Source of the DNA: Pseudomonadota bacterium
GTDB lineage: Bacteria; Desulfobacterota; Desulfobulbia; Desulfobulbales; Desulfocapsaceae
DNA: 64,000 bases
Direction: 5' to 3'
Assembly: GCA_018820855.1 (NCBI GenBank)
Contig: JAHJNL010000086.1
Location: forward strand, 62,001-126,000
In this document: piece by piece, positions 1-8,937 of the stretch
Numbering within the stretch: the stretch's first letter is position 1
Layout of the letters: every line of letters starts with the position of its first letter
Made by a program: the position numbers and the translations under genes
Notes under the pieces: generated by a model
The model's database searches: none
What the model was told of the DNA's origin: nothing
What the model saw: the letters and a program-made list of their open reading frames with translations, nothing else

Positions 1-593
1 GGACCAATGCTGCCTCCCTGCAGGGCGGACGGGCATTCGGAGTAGCGCTGCGCCAATTCACTGAAATCAACTCGCGCGGCCAGGGCCTTGTCATGAACCT
101 TGTTGATACGGGTCAGGGCTGCCTGGCGACTGTTTTCCGGAAACTGATCATTAATGGTTATGAGAATATGGCGTAGACGGCGCTGTTCAGGTGTTACCGT
201 ATTGGCTGCTGCAAAGGCCTCCTCAACCTGCGTTTCACTGGGTGGTTGAACACCGGTTGCTACCCGCACCAGGGTGGCTTCCACGGTCAGGTCTACTTCA
301 AGGGCGGTGGCCATGCTCCTCAGATCCAAATCATTTGCTGCCATATCCTGCTCAAACCTCTCTGGCGATTCGTAGCGTTTGGCAATACCAGCCATGGCAT
401 CCTGGACTGATTTTTGCGGCACCACCACCTGCATACCCTCTTTACTGGTCAGTATCTTCTTTTGCATAATACATTCTTCTTCAGCCCGGCTTTGTACCGC
501 TGCCTGCTCATGACTTGTAAGTTCACCAGGGGTACGGCGAAACATCTGCAGGGAAAATTTGAGCAGATTATAGGGAAGGGATGGTTGGAGCAT
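1..593 (-). CDS. nifM: NifM, parvulin-type peptidyl-prolyl isomerase (partial, runs off left edge)
   Basis: NifM is a peptidyl-prolyl cis-trans isomerase needed in some diazotrophs to mature NifH. The frame is open from the ATG at 593 to the window edge (about 197 codons), so the C-terminus is outside. The start has a good Shine-Dalgarno (AGAGGTGA on the minus strand). The N-terminal helical domain contains VVVPQKSVQDAM and AKRYESPE; the start of the rotamase domain reads RHILITINDQFPENSR and YSECPSALQGG. These match from memory the corresponding stretches of Azotobacter vinelandii NifM. It is divergent from nifH across about 490 bases. It could be called a generic PpiC protein, but the match in both domains favours NifM. 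Confidence 0.88.
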   Translation of the reverse strand, partial: MLQPSLPYNLLKFSLQMFRRTPGELTSHEQAAVQSRAEEECIMQKKILTSKEGMQVVVPQKSVQDAMAGIAKRYESPERFEQDMAANDLDLRSMATALEVDLTVEATLVRVATGVQPPSETQVEEAFAAANTVTPEQRRLRHILITINDQFPENSRQAALTRINKVHDKALAARVDFSELAQRYSECPSALQGGSIG

Positions 594-1915
<1,322 letters not shown>

Positions 1916-1956
1916 GCAAGGTGCCAATACCATTTTAGACAACCAAAAAGAATATA

Positions 1957-1981
1957 CCGGTGAGGCGACACCGCCTGCCGG
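1957..1981 (+). promoter_or_regulatory. Stem-loop between nifH and nifI1
   Basis: The 86-base gap after nifH contains a compact hairpin: CCGG-TG-AGGCG, loop ACAC, CGCCT-G-CCGG, with a small asymmetric bulge. No T-run follows, so it is not a clean terminator. Its position 3' of nifH suggests an mRNA-stabilising or partial-attenuation structure that would keep nifH transcript above nifDK; that role is inference. Confidence 0.5.
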
Positions 1982-2000
1982 CCAAGTTGGAGATACAGTT

Positions 2001-2357
2001 ATGATGATAATGATTCGTTCAATTATTCGGCCTGAAAAAGCAGATGCTGTCCTGGCGGCGCTCATGGATGCAGGTTTTCCTGCTGTTACCAAATATTCTG
2101 TTGCCGGCCGTGGTAAGCAGCGGGGCATTAAGATAGGCGATGTTACCTATGATGAACTCCCTAAGGTCATGTTGATGAGTGTGGTGAACGCTGAAGAAAA
2201 GAACTTCGTCATCGATACCATTATGGAAACTGCCCGTACGACGGGTAAAGGCGCCTTTGGTGACGGGAAGATTTTCGTCAGTGAGGTGGAGGAATCCTAC
2301 ACCATCAGCTCTGGCGTAAAGGAGACCGCGGCCGCATCTGAGGGGGTACCGGCATGA
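2001..2357 (+). CDS. nifI1: NifI1, PII-family nitrogenase regulator
   Basis: This 118-residue PII-like protein works with NifI2; in methanogens the NifI1-NifI2 complex binds dinitrogenase and inhibits it when ammonium is present, with relief by 2-oxoglutarate. It begins with the PII start MIRSIIRPEKADAVLAAL and contains AGRGKQRGIK before the T-loop and the TGKGAFGDGKIF ATP-binding segment. The start at 2001 has GGAG 8 bases upstream. Its stop overlaps the nifI2 start in an ATGA arrangement. The position between nifH and nifD is the diagnostic location for NifI rather than GlnB. Confidence 0.95.
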   Translation: MMIMIRSIIRPEKADAVLAALMDAGFPAVTKYSVAGRGKQRGIKIGDVTYDELPKVMLMSVVNAEEKNFVIDTIMETARTTGKGAFGDGKIFVSEVEESYTISSGVKETAAASEGVPA

Positions 2358-2728
2358 AAGAGGTAATCGCTGTTGTACGTATAAATATGATGAACCAGAC
2401 CAAGCAGGCCCTCACTGATTGTGGCGTAGATGCCTTCTTTGCCCATGAGGCTCATGGGCGAGGCAAGGGTTTTGTCAATCCACATATCCTGGAAGGTGCT
2501 GAAAAAGGCTATGAAGAGGCCGCCTCCATGCTGGGTGAAAAGGGAAAGCTTTATCCCAAACGTTTACTCACTGCTGTGGTGCCAGATAGCATGGTGAACT
2601 GCGTGGTGGACACGATTATCAACACAAACCAGACCGGCATGCCAGGGGATGGCAAGATTTTTGTTCTGCCGTTGCTCGATGCAGTGCGGGTAAGGACCGG
2701 TGAGAAGGGCGAAAAAGCCATCGCCTGA
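2354..2728 (+). CDS. nifI2: NifI2, PII-family nitrogenase regulator
   Basis: Second PII-like subunit of the nitrogenase switch-off complex (124 residues). It begins MKEVIAVVRINMMNQTKQAL, carries GRGKGFVNP ahead of a longer T-loop than NifI1, and ends the PII fold with TGMPGDGKIFVLPL. Translational coupling with nifI1 through the 4-base overlap suggests balanced synthesis of a hetero-oligomer. The next gene, nifD, follows after 56 bases with its own strong ribosome binding site. Confidence 0.95.
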   Translation: MKEVIAVVRINMMNQTKQALTDCGVDAFFAHEAHGRGKGFVNPHILEGAEKGYEEAASMLGEKGKLYPKRLLTAVVPDSMVNCVVDTIINTNQTGMPGDGKIFVLPLLDAVRVRTGEKGEKAIA

Positions 2729-2784
2729 TTTAAGGCTTTTTGAGTAACAATCCACAAAAAGCCTATCTATTAAGGAGTACGAGA

Positions 2785-4425
2785 ATGGCAACAGCGACTA
2801 AGAAAAAAATGGTGCAGTGGGAACCTGCCGATGTCAAGGCGGAATTGTTGAAAAAATATCCGCCCAAGGTAGCTCGTAAGCGCGCCAAGCAAATAATGAT
2901 TAACGAGGCGTTAGAGAATGAGACGCCAGAGATTTCGGCCAACGTTCGTACCATCCCTGGTATCATCACCATGCGCGGCTGTACCTATGCCGGTTGTAAG
3001 GGCGTTATCATGGGACCGACACGAGACATCGTCAATCTGGTACATGGCCCCATCGGCTGTAGTTTTTACGCCTGGCTGACTCGGCGCAATCAGACCGATG
3101 CCGGTCCGGACGGCGAAAATTATATGAATTATTGTTTTTCCACCGACATGCAGGAGCAGGATATCATCTTTGGTGGTGAGAAAAAGCTGGAGGCAGCCAT
3201 CCAGGAGGCCTACGATCTCTTTCATCCCAAGTCCATAGCGGTCTTTGCCACCTGTCCGGTGGGCCTTATCGGTGACGATATCCACACGGTGTCGGCCAAT
3301 ATGAAGGAGAAATTCGGAGATTGTAATGTCTACGCCTTTTCCTGTGAAGGGTACAAGGGTGTGAGTCAGTCTGCCGGCCATCATATTGCCAATAACCAGG
3401 TTTTCAGGCATATAGTCGGCGAAAATGATGAGGAGAAGCCGGGAAAATACAAGATCAACCTGCTGGGTGAGTACAACATCGGCGGCGACGGTTTCGAGAT
3501 TGACCGGATCTTTAAAAAATGCGGTATCACCTGTATTTCCACATTTTCCGGTAACTCGACCTATGACCAGTTTGCCTCTGCTCATACTGCCGATTTAAAT
3601 GCTGTCATGTGTCACCGTTCCATTAACTATGTGGCCGACATGCTGGAGACCAAGTACGGCATCCCGTGGATCAAGGTGAACTTTATCGGCGCCGACTCCA
3701 CCGCCAAGTCTCTGCGCAAGATTGCCCAGTACTTCGGCGATCAGGAACTCGTCGACAAGGTGGAAGAAGTGATTGCCGAGGAGATGCCCGAGGTCGAGGT
3801 GAGTCGCACTGATGTCCGTACCAGGACAGAAGGCAAGACTGCCATGATGTTTGTCGGCGGTTCCCGGGCTCATCATTATCAGGATCTCTTCAGTGAGATG
3901 GGCATGAAAACCATCTCAGCCGGTTATGAGTTTGCCCATCGTGATGATTATGAGGGACGTCAAGTTATACCATATATCAAGCTGGATGCTGATAGCCGTA
4001 ACATTGAAGAGTTAGAGGTGGAGGCTGATGAAAGCCGTTTTAGGCCGCGCAAGAGCGCCGAGGAAATCGAGGCCTTAGAAAAAGCAGGTTACAAGTTCAA
4101 GCATTATGACGGTCTTGTTCCTGACATGGATAAAGGCACTTTGATCATTGATGACCTCAACCAGTATGAGGCCGAGAAGCTGGTGGAACTCATGAAACCC
4201 GACATCTTTTGTGCAGGTATCAAGGAGAAATATTCCATCCAGAAACTCGGAGTACCGATGAAGCAGCTGCACAGCTACGACTCCGGTGGGCCTTACGCTG
4301 GTTTCAAGGGTGCCATCAATTTCTATAATGAGATTGATCGCCTGGTTGGTTCCAAGGTCTGGAGTTACATGAAGGCACCCTGGCAGGAAAATCCACAGCT
4401 GTCAGCTACCTATGGCTGGGAATAA
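2785..4425 (+). CDS. nifD: Nitrogenase MoFe protein alpha subunit NifD
   Basis: NifD holds the FeMo-cofactor and shares the P-cluster with NifK. The 546-residue protein shows P-cluster cysteines Cys66 (RGCTYAGC), Cys92 (GPIGCSFY) and Cys157 (ATCPVGLIGDD), the FeMo-co cysteine ligand Cys276 (VMCHRSINY) and the histidine ligand His496 (LHSYDSGGPYAGF). It is longer than Azotobacter-type NifD because of extra sequence before the C-terminal domain (around residues 400-445), as in the anaerobe 'group II' enzymes. The ATG at 2785 is preceded by AAGGAG; a longer in-frame start at 2740 lacks support. It is a Mo-type enzyme: no anfG/vnfG lies between nifD and nifK. Confidence 0.98.
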   Translation: MATATKKKMVQWEPADVKAELLKKYPPKVARKRAKQIMINEALENETPEISANVRTIPGIITMRGCTYAGCKGVIMGPTRDIVNLVHGPIGCSFYAWLTRRNQTDAGPDGENYMNYCFSTDMQEQDIIFGGEKKLEAAIQEAYDLFHPKSIAVFATCPVGLIGDDIHTVSANMKEKFGDCNVYAFSCEGYKGVSQSAGHHIANNQVFRHIVGENDEEKPGKYKINLLGEYNIGGDGFEIDRIFKKCGITCISTFSGNSTYDQFASAHTADLNAVMCHRSINYVADMLETKYGIPWIKVNFIGADSTAKSLRKIAQYFGDQELVDKVEEVIAEEMPEVEVSRTDVRTRTEGKTAMMFVGGSRAHHYQDLFSEMGMKTISAGYEFAHRDDYEGRQVIPYIKLDADSRNIEELEVEADESRFRPRKSAEEIEALEKAGYKFKHYDGLVPDMDKGTLIIDDLNQYEAEKLVELMKPDIFCAGIKEKYSIQKLGVPMKQLHSYDSGGPYAGFKGAINFYNEIDRLVGSKVWSYMKAPWQENPQLSATYGWE

Positions 4426-4432
4426 AATCAGA

Positions 4433-4484
4433 CTGAAGGCAGAAGGTGTTGAGATTGAAGAAGAACGATTCCTTCCGCCTTCAG
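4433..4484 (+). promoter_or_regulatory. Stem-loop between nifD and nifK
   Basis: An 8-base perfect inverted repeat (CTGAAGGC at 4433-4440, GCCTTCAG at 4477-4484) spans most of the 91-base nifD-nifK gap, with an AGAAGG / CCTTCC continuation inside. It is not followed by a T-run. It may protect or tune the transcript between the two subunit genes; this is inference. Confidence 0.45.
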
Positions 4485-4516
4485 CCTAACTCTCTATAAA
4501 TTTGAGGTTCATCAAA

Positions 4517-5890
4517 ATGTTATTACGACATACACCTAAAGAAATAACGGAGCGCAAGGCCTTGACCATTAATCCGGCCAAGACCTGCCAGCCCATCGGT
4601 GCCATGTATGCGGCCTTGGGAATTCACGGCTGCCTGCCCCACAGTCACGGTTCGCAGGGGTGCTGCGCCTATCATAGAAGCGCTCTGACCAGGCATTACA
4701 AGGAACCGGTCTCCGCATCGACAAGTTCATTTACCGAAGGAGCATCGGTGTTTGGCGGTCAGGCTAATATGCTGCAGGCCATCAACAATATATTCACCGT
4801 CTATGACCCGGAGGTGATTGCCATTCATACCACCTGTCTGTCGGAGACCATCGGAGATGATCTGCCGCAGATTAAGAAAAAGGCGGAAGCGGAGGGCAAG
4901 ATTCCTGCAGGTAAGCACGTGATCAGTGCCTCTACCCCGAGCTATTCGGGTTCGCACGTCACAGGCTTTTCCAATATGGTGAAGGCTATGGCTGAAATGG
5001 CCGAACCGGTCGGCAAAAAGAACGGCAAGATCAATGTGATCCCCGGCTGGGTGGAACCGGCAGACATGGAAGAGATCAAGCGCCTGACCAATATGGTGGG
5101 GGTAAAGACCATTCTCTTTCCGGATACATCCGGTGTGCTGAACGGCCCACTCTCCGGCGAGTATAAGATGTTCCCGGACGGCGGTACTACGGTGGCGGAA
5201 CTCAAGTCCACTGGTGATTCCATCGGCACTTTGGCCCTGGGAGAATGGTGTTCGGCAGATGCGGCCCGTCTTCTGGATAAGCAACATAAAGTACCCTGCC
5301 GTGTCCTGGATATGCCCTTTGGCCTCAAGGCGACTGACCGCTTTATTGATGCTCTGCGTACCGTTGCCGGAGTTACTGTGCCGGATGAGCTTTCCATGGA
5401 AAGGGGGCAGCTGGTGGACATGATATCTGACATGCATCAGTATTTTTACAAGAAAAAGGTGGCCCTGGCCGGTGATCCGGATCAGCTCATTGCCATGACC
5501 GAGTTCCTGGTCTCCATTGACATGTGTCCGGTACATATCGTCACCGGTACCCCGGGCAAGAAGTTTGAAAAACGGATCAGGGAAATCACCAAGGATATGG
5601 GCTGTGAGGTCAACGTCAAGGCCAAAGGCGATCTCTTTCTGCTCCATCAGTGGATAAAGAATGAGCCGGTGGATCTGCTGATCTGCAACACCTATGGCAA
5701 GTATATCGCCAGGGATGAGGATATTCCACTGGTACGCTGGGGATTCCCCATTCTTGATCGTCAGGGTCACCAGTACTTTCCCACCGTGGGCTATAAAGGT
5801 GGGCTGAGGCTGCTGGAGAAGATACTCGGCGTACTCATGGATCGCAAGGATCGTGACGATCCGGAAGAGACGTTTGAACTGGTCCTGTAA
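4517..5890 (+). CDS. nifK: Nitrogenase MoFe protein beta subunit NifK
   Basis: NifK pairs with NifD in the alpha2-beta2 MoFe protein and supplies the other P-cluster ligands. The 457-residue product has Cys24 (KTCQPIGAM), Cys49/Cys50 (GSQGCCAYHR) and Cys107 (TTCLSETIGDD), with the typical beta-subunit segment STSSFTEGASVFGG. It lacks the roughly 50-residue N-terminal extension of Azotobacter NifK, as usual for group II nitrogenases. The ATG at 4517 is used because the upstream in-frame codon at 4502 is TTG without a ribosome site. The next gene starts 3 bases after the stop. Confidence 0.98.
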   Translation: MLLRHTPKEITERKALTINPAKTCQPIGAMYAALGIHGCLPHSHGSQGCCAYHRSALTRHYKEPVSASTSSFTEGASVFGGQANMLQAINNIFTVYDPEVIAIHTTCLSETIGDDLPQIKKKAEAEGKIPAGKHVISASTPSYSGSHVTGFSNMVKAMAEMAEPVGKKNGKINVIPGWVEPADMEEIKRLTNMVGVKTILFPDTSGVLNGPLSGEYKMFPDGGTTVAELKSTGDSIGTLALGEWCSADAARLLDKQHKVPCRVLDMPFGLKATDRFIDALRTVAGVTVPDELSMERGQLVDMISDMHQYFYKKKVALAGDPDQLIAMTEFLVSIDMCPVHIVTGTPGKKFEKRIREITKDMGCEVNVKAKGDLFLLHQWIKNEPVDLLICNTYGKYIARDEDIPLVRWGFPILDRQGHQYFPTVGYKGGLRLLEKILGVLMDRKDRDDPEETFELVL

Positions 5891-5892
5891 GG

Positions 5893-6990
5893 ATGACTGC
5901 CATGGATGAGGGAACTTTAACACATTCGATGATACTGGACATCAAACTCCCTGTTGCTCCCCTGGTCAATCACCGATTGGCCAGGGATATGGAGGAAAAA
6001 CAGGCTACAGCTTTGGTTCCGGCCGAGGCTGTGGCCTGGCTGCAGGCCTTGCGCAAAGGAGGCAGAGTAATTGAACGCATTGAACTCTGCGGTCCTGGAG
6101 ATGTCCTGGCTTCGGCCCCGATAACCCTGGCCTGTCTGGAGCTTCTCCAGCCGGAGATTCGGGGGGCTGAACTCTCCCTGACCACTCTTGGTCTGGGTGG
6201 GGGCGAGATTGCTGCTGATCTGGCCCGTCTTGGTGTGAAAACAGTGAACATGCTGGTGGACACAGTGGCGGTTGAGACTGCAATGAAACTGTATACCTGG
6301 ATTCGCCCTGGGAAAAAGACAGTTCCTCTGGCCAAGGCTGCTGAAATACTCATTCGCGGGCAGGCTGAGGCAGTACAGACCTTGCAGGCGGTTGGTATCA
6401 GAGTGGTTATTCGAACCACCCTGGTGCCGGGTGTCAATGATGATGAGATCTCAGTTCTTGCCGAGAAAATGGCGGGATTGGGGGCCGCGGCCATGGAAAT
6501 TAGCGGGGATGGCATTATTGGCATGGAAGAACTGTGTGCCCTGGTATCGAAATTATTACCGACAACAGTGTATCATCCCGCGCCGAACCTCCCGCCTCCG
6601 GGTATGCCTCATTCCTGTGCGGAGATCAGTATGCCTAAACCGACCCGGGAACGACCGAACGTGGCTGTGGTCAGCACCAACGGGATGGATGTGGATATGC
6701 ATCTGGGACAGGCTTCGCAGGTCCTGATATACGGTCCCAGGGAAGATGGCCTGGCCTGTCTTTTGAAGGCTCGGCAGACTCCCGACAGCGGTGGCGGCTC
6801 CAGTCGCTGGCAGACCATGGCCAAAGAGTGCCTTCATGACTGTTTTGCCCTGCTGGCCAGCCATGCAGGTGATGCGCCCCGCAAGGAATTTGCTGAATTG
6901 GGAATACAGGTGATCCTTACCGAAGACAATATTGAGGGCCTGGTGGATGTGCTTTACGGTGGCGGTAAGAAAAAGAAATGTAAAAAATAG
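5893..6990 (+). CDS. NifB paralogue with a degenerate radical SAM domain and a NifX-type C-terminal domain
   Basis: The 365-residue protein aligns along its whole length with the true NifB encoded at 28185-29489. The radical SAM barrel keeps LPVAP, GPGD, a GLGLG-like turn and PGVND, but the CxxxCxxC of NifB (Cys40, Cys44, Cys47) is replaced by Val25, Leu29 and Asp32, so it cannot hold the SAM cluster. The C-terminal domain (from about residue 255, NVAVVSTNGMDVDMHLGQ) is a dinitrogenase FeMo-cofactor-binding domain as in NifX/NafY/NifB. It ends in a lysine-rich tail with one cysteine (KKKKCKK). It is almost fused to nifK (2-base gap). A non-catalytic cofactor carrier, scaffold or partner of NifB is the likely role; this is inference. 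The frame is intact, so it is not an obvious pseudogene. Confidence 0.85.
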   Translation: MTAMDEGTLTHSMILDIKLPVAPLVNHRLARDMEEKQATALVPAEAVAWLQALRKGGRVIERIELCGPGDVLASAPITLACLELLQPEIRGAELSLTTLGLGGGEIAADLARLGVKTVNMLVDTVAVETAMKLYTWIRPGKKTVPLAKAAEILIRGQAEAVQTLQAVGIRVVIRTTLVPGVNDDEISVLAEKMAGLGAAAMEISGDGIIGMEELCALVSKLLPTTVYHPAPNLPPPGMPHSCAEISMPKPTRERPNVAVVSTNGMDVDMHLGQASQVLIYGPREDGLACLLKARQTPDSGGGSSRWQTMAKECLHDCFALLASHAGDAPRKEFAELGIQVILTEDNIEGLVDVLYGGGKKKKCKK

Positions 6991-7053
6991 GTGAGAGTTT
7001 GACCAAGGATTATGTCTCCTGGTGAACTGTTACAAAAATTGAGGAGTAGGACA

Positions 7054-7356
7054 ATGGCAATACCAGAGAGAATGATTCTTGTCTGTCAGTCGTTTCGCGT
7101 GGTCGGGGATAAGAAGGGAATCTGTCATAAGGGTACCGACGGTTTTCTGCAATACATTGAGGAAGAGGCACTGGAACGCGGTCTGGATTGTCTTGTGAGC
7201 GCTACCACCTGTCTTAAACAGTGTGACAACGGTCCCATTATGGTTATTCAGCCCGAGAACTGGTGGTTTAAAGGGGTAGACAGTGAGGAGGCCATTGATG
7301 CCATTCTCGATGGCCTGGAAGATGGTGAACCTGCTGCCGAATATCTTATTTCCTGA
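7054..7356 (+). CDS. Thioredoxin-fold [2Fe-2S] ferredoxin, nif-associated
   Basis: A 100-residue protein of the family of Clostridium pasteurianum [2Fe-2S] ferredoxin and the Azotobacter FeSII (Shethna) protein, which donate electrons to nitrogenase or protect it during oxygen stress. Visible features are the N-terminal ILVCQSF cysteine, GICHKG, and the C-terminal pair CLKQCDNGP followed by the conserved IQPENWWFKGV segment. The ATG at 7054 follows GAGGAG, so an in-frame extension from 7012 is rejected. It lies 63 bases after the NifB paralogue in the nif operon. Confidence 0.9.
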   Translation: MAIPERMILVCQSFRVVGDKKGICHKGTDGFLQYIEEEALERGLDCLVSATTCLKQCDNGPIMVIQPENWWFKGVDSEEAIDAILDGLEDGEPAAEYLIS

Positions 7357-7381
7357 ATGATTGCATCGGGGGGAGAGAAGC

Positions 7382-7492
7382 ATGGCGCATATCTTCTTTT
7401 TTGAAAAGCCTGGCTGTCTCAATGGCGAGAAACAGAAGGGTATCGATCTGCAGACCCTGTCCTGCGCTGAGCAGAGGAGAGAGACCAGATGA
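7382..7492 (+). pseudogene. N-terminal remnant of the nitrogenase-associated ArsC-like protein (36 residues)
   Basis: A short open frame starting MAHIFFFEKPGCLNGEKQK, preceded by a purine-rich ribosome site (GGGGGGAGAGAAGC). The start resembles the ArsC/Spx-family 'nitrogenase-associated protein' (pattern FYEKPGC-x-N-x-x-QK), normally over 100 residues. Here similarity stops after about 20 residues and the frame ends at TGA 7490-7492, overlapping the next start codon in an ATGA junction. It is read as a deletion remnant; it may still be translated and couple translation of the downstream gene. Confidence 0.6.
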
Positions 7493-7674
7493 CCTTTAAA
7501 TCATACCTGGAGTCCGGTGGTGAACAGTGTCCCAAGTGCGGTTCCAAGGCAATAAAGGCAAGTGCGCCACCGAAAAAGAGTAAAGCGGACCAGATGCAGG
7601 TTTCCATGTTTTGCGCAACCTGCGGTGCCAGATGGCGAGACATCTATTCCCTGAGCAAGGCGGAAGATTTATAA
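7489..7674 (+). CDS. Small zinc-ribbon protein in the nif operon
   Basis: A 61-residue protein with two CxxC knuckles, CPKC near residue 14 and CATC near residue 43, separated by a lysine-rich linker. This is the layout of a zinc ribbon. No enzymatic domain is present and no precise function is recognised. The start follows GAGGAGAGAG and overlaps the stop of the preceding remnant frame. The Cys knuckles make metal binding likely; nucleic-acid or protein contacts are possible. Confidence 0.75.
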   Translation: MTFKSYLESGGEQCPKCGSKAIKASAPPKKSKADQMQVSMFCATCGARWRDIYSLSKAEDL

Positions 7675-7736
7675 GTTGCCGGGAGCTGTCCTGGTGAAAG
7701 AGCAGATTGTAAAAAGAGTTTGTAAGGAGCATAACC

Positions 7737-7982
7737 ATGAAAAAGACCTGGGAAAAAATATTCGAATACGCATCCATGCCGGTACACGGCACCATGTCAC
7801 GCAAGCTGCGCAAGGGTGTTTCCCTGCAGATCAACGAAGGCAAAGTCTATGAAAATGGAGTTGTTTTTCTCGGTGAAGGGTTTGTACGTATAACCGAGGA
7901 CGAGGGAAAAAAGCAGTGCGTTAACAGCTATTACGACTGGACCGCTATCAATTCCATACGGACCTTCAGTCCTGTCGAATAG
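7737..7982 (+). CDS. Uncharacterised small nif-operon protein (81 residues)
   Basis: An 81-residue soluble protein (starts MKKTWEKIFEYASMPVHG) with a strong AAGGAG ribosome site. The central part alternates charged and hydrophobic residues and looks like a small beta-rich fold; there is a single cysteine (KKQCVNSYYDW). No family is recognised. It lies 62 bases after the zinc-ribbon gene and 7 bases before the acetyltransferase gene, so it is very likely co-transcribed with the nitrogenase genes. Confidence 0.7.
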   Translation: MKKTWEKIFEYASMPVHGTMSRKLRKGVSLQINEGKVYENGVVFLGEGFVRITEDEGKKQCVNSYYDWTAINSIRTFSPVE

Positions 7983-7989
7983 CTGTGTC

Positions 7990-8448
7990 ATGGTCACTGT
8001 GCGAATTCGTCAGGCCCGGACGACAGACCTTGAGTATCTGCTAGGCCTGCTGCAGGTTCTCTTTTCCATTGAAGAGGATTTTCATTTTGAGGCAACTCGG
8101 CAGCGTCGCGGCCTGGAGATGATGCTTGATCGTGATGGCGCTGTTATCTTGGTTGCCGAGGCAGAGAGCAGGGTGATCGGCATGTGTTCCGGGCAACTCA
8201 TGGTCTCCACGGCAGAGGGTGGTTTTTCGCTGCTGGTGGAGGATGTGGTGGTGGAGGAAGAATGGCGGGGCAGAGGAGTGGGCACAGCATTGCTGAAGGC
8301 CCTGGAAGATTGGGCCGGAGAGAGGGATATTTTACGTTTTCAGCTCCTGGCAGATCGGTCGAATAAGGCGGGCTTGAGATTTTATCATAATCAAACCTGG
8401 CAGGACACCAAACTTGTTTGTCTGTGTAAACATCCAACGGACCGTTAA
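7990..8448 (+). CDS. GNAT-family N-acetyltransferase
   Basis: A 152-residue GCN5-related acetyltransferase, transferring an acetyl group from acetyl-CoA to an amine of unknown identity. It begins VRIRQARTTDLEYLL, contains the central strand LVEDVVVEEEWRGRGVGTALLKALEDWA, whose RGRGVGTALL is the acetyl-CoA pyrophosphate-binding loop (motif A), and ends with the motif-B region NKAGLRFYHNQTWQDTKLVCLCK. Located inside the nif accessory run; its substrate cannot be told from the sequence. Confidence 0.88.
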   Translation: MVTVRIRQARTTDLEYLLGLLQVLFSIEEDFHFEATRQRRGLEMMLDRDGAVILVAEAESRVIGMCSGQLMVSTAEGGFSLLVEDVVVEEEWRGRGVGTALLKALEDWAGERDILRFQLLADRSNKAGLRFYHNQTWQDTKLVCLCKHPTDR

Positions 8449-8463
8449 CACAGGAGAGAGATA

Positions 8464-8937
8464 ATGCTAATGCCTGAAACAATGAGAAATACAGCCGCAA
8501 CTCTTGTGGGATTTGGAGACATCAAGAAGGCCAGATCCATTGATGGGTGGGAGGAATTCCTTCATGATGGAGATGCTTTTCTGCAAACCGGCATCGCTGC
8601 CTATACAAAAGGAAAAAAAGCCTTCACTCCTGAGATTCTCTATAATGTTATTGCCATGGCCATTGAAAAGTTTGTGATGGCAGCCCTGATGCAGCGAGGA
8701 GCCCTGCCCTATAATCACACCATGGGTGATCTGGTGGACTCCATGGATGAGGTCTTTCCTGAGGGCATGAGTGATATAAAGGATGGTCTCCTTGATCTCG
8801 ATCGTTACCAGGAAATCTGTGATGTGGATACTTTTAATATTACTCCTCCGGCTATGGCTGCGATTCCTGCCATGCTCGTTCTGGCGGAGAAGATGCAGGA
8901 GCTGGTGTACAAAACAACAGGGGAGAAACAGGGATGA
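8464..8937 (+). CDS. HEPN-like helical protein, nif-associated
   Basis: A 157-residue, probably all-helical protein. The stretch AMAIEKFVMAALMQRGALPYNH followed by TMGDLVDSMDEVFP resembles HEPN domains, including an Arg-x6-His arrangement near the RNase-type motif, though the match is imperfect and nuclease activity is not implied. It starts with GGAGAG upstream and overlaps the next gene by an ATGA junction. A fragment related to its C-terminus recurs at 13373-13475. Function in nitrogen fixation is unknown. Confidence 0.65.
   Translation: MLMPETMRNTAATLVGFGDIKKARSIDGWEEFLHDGDAFLQTGIAAYTKGKKAFTPEILYNVIAMAIEKFVMAALMQRGALPYNHTMGDLVDSMDEVFPEGMSDIKDGLLDLDRYQEICDVDTFNITPPAMAAIPAMLVLAEKMQELVYKTTGEKQG

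Noticed and set aside
4727-5923. 398-codon open frame antisense to nifK
   Set aside because: Antisense of a well-conserved gene; sequence lacks any recognisable domain.
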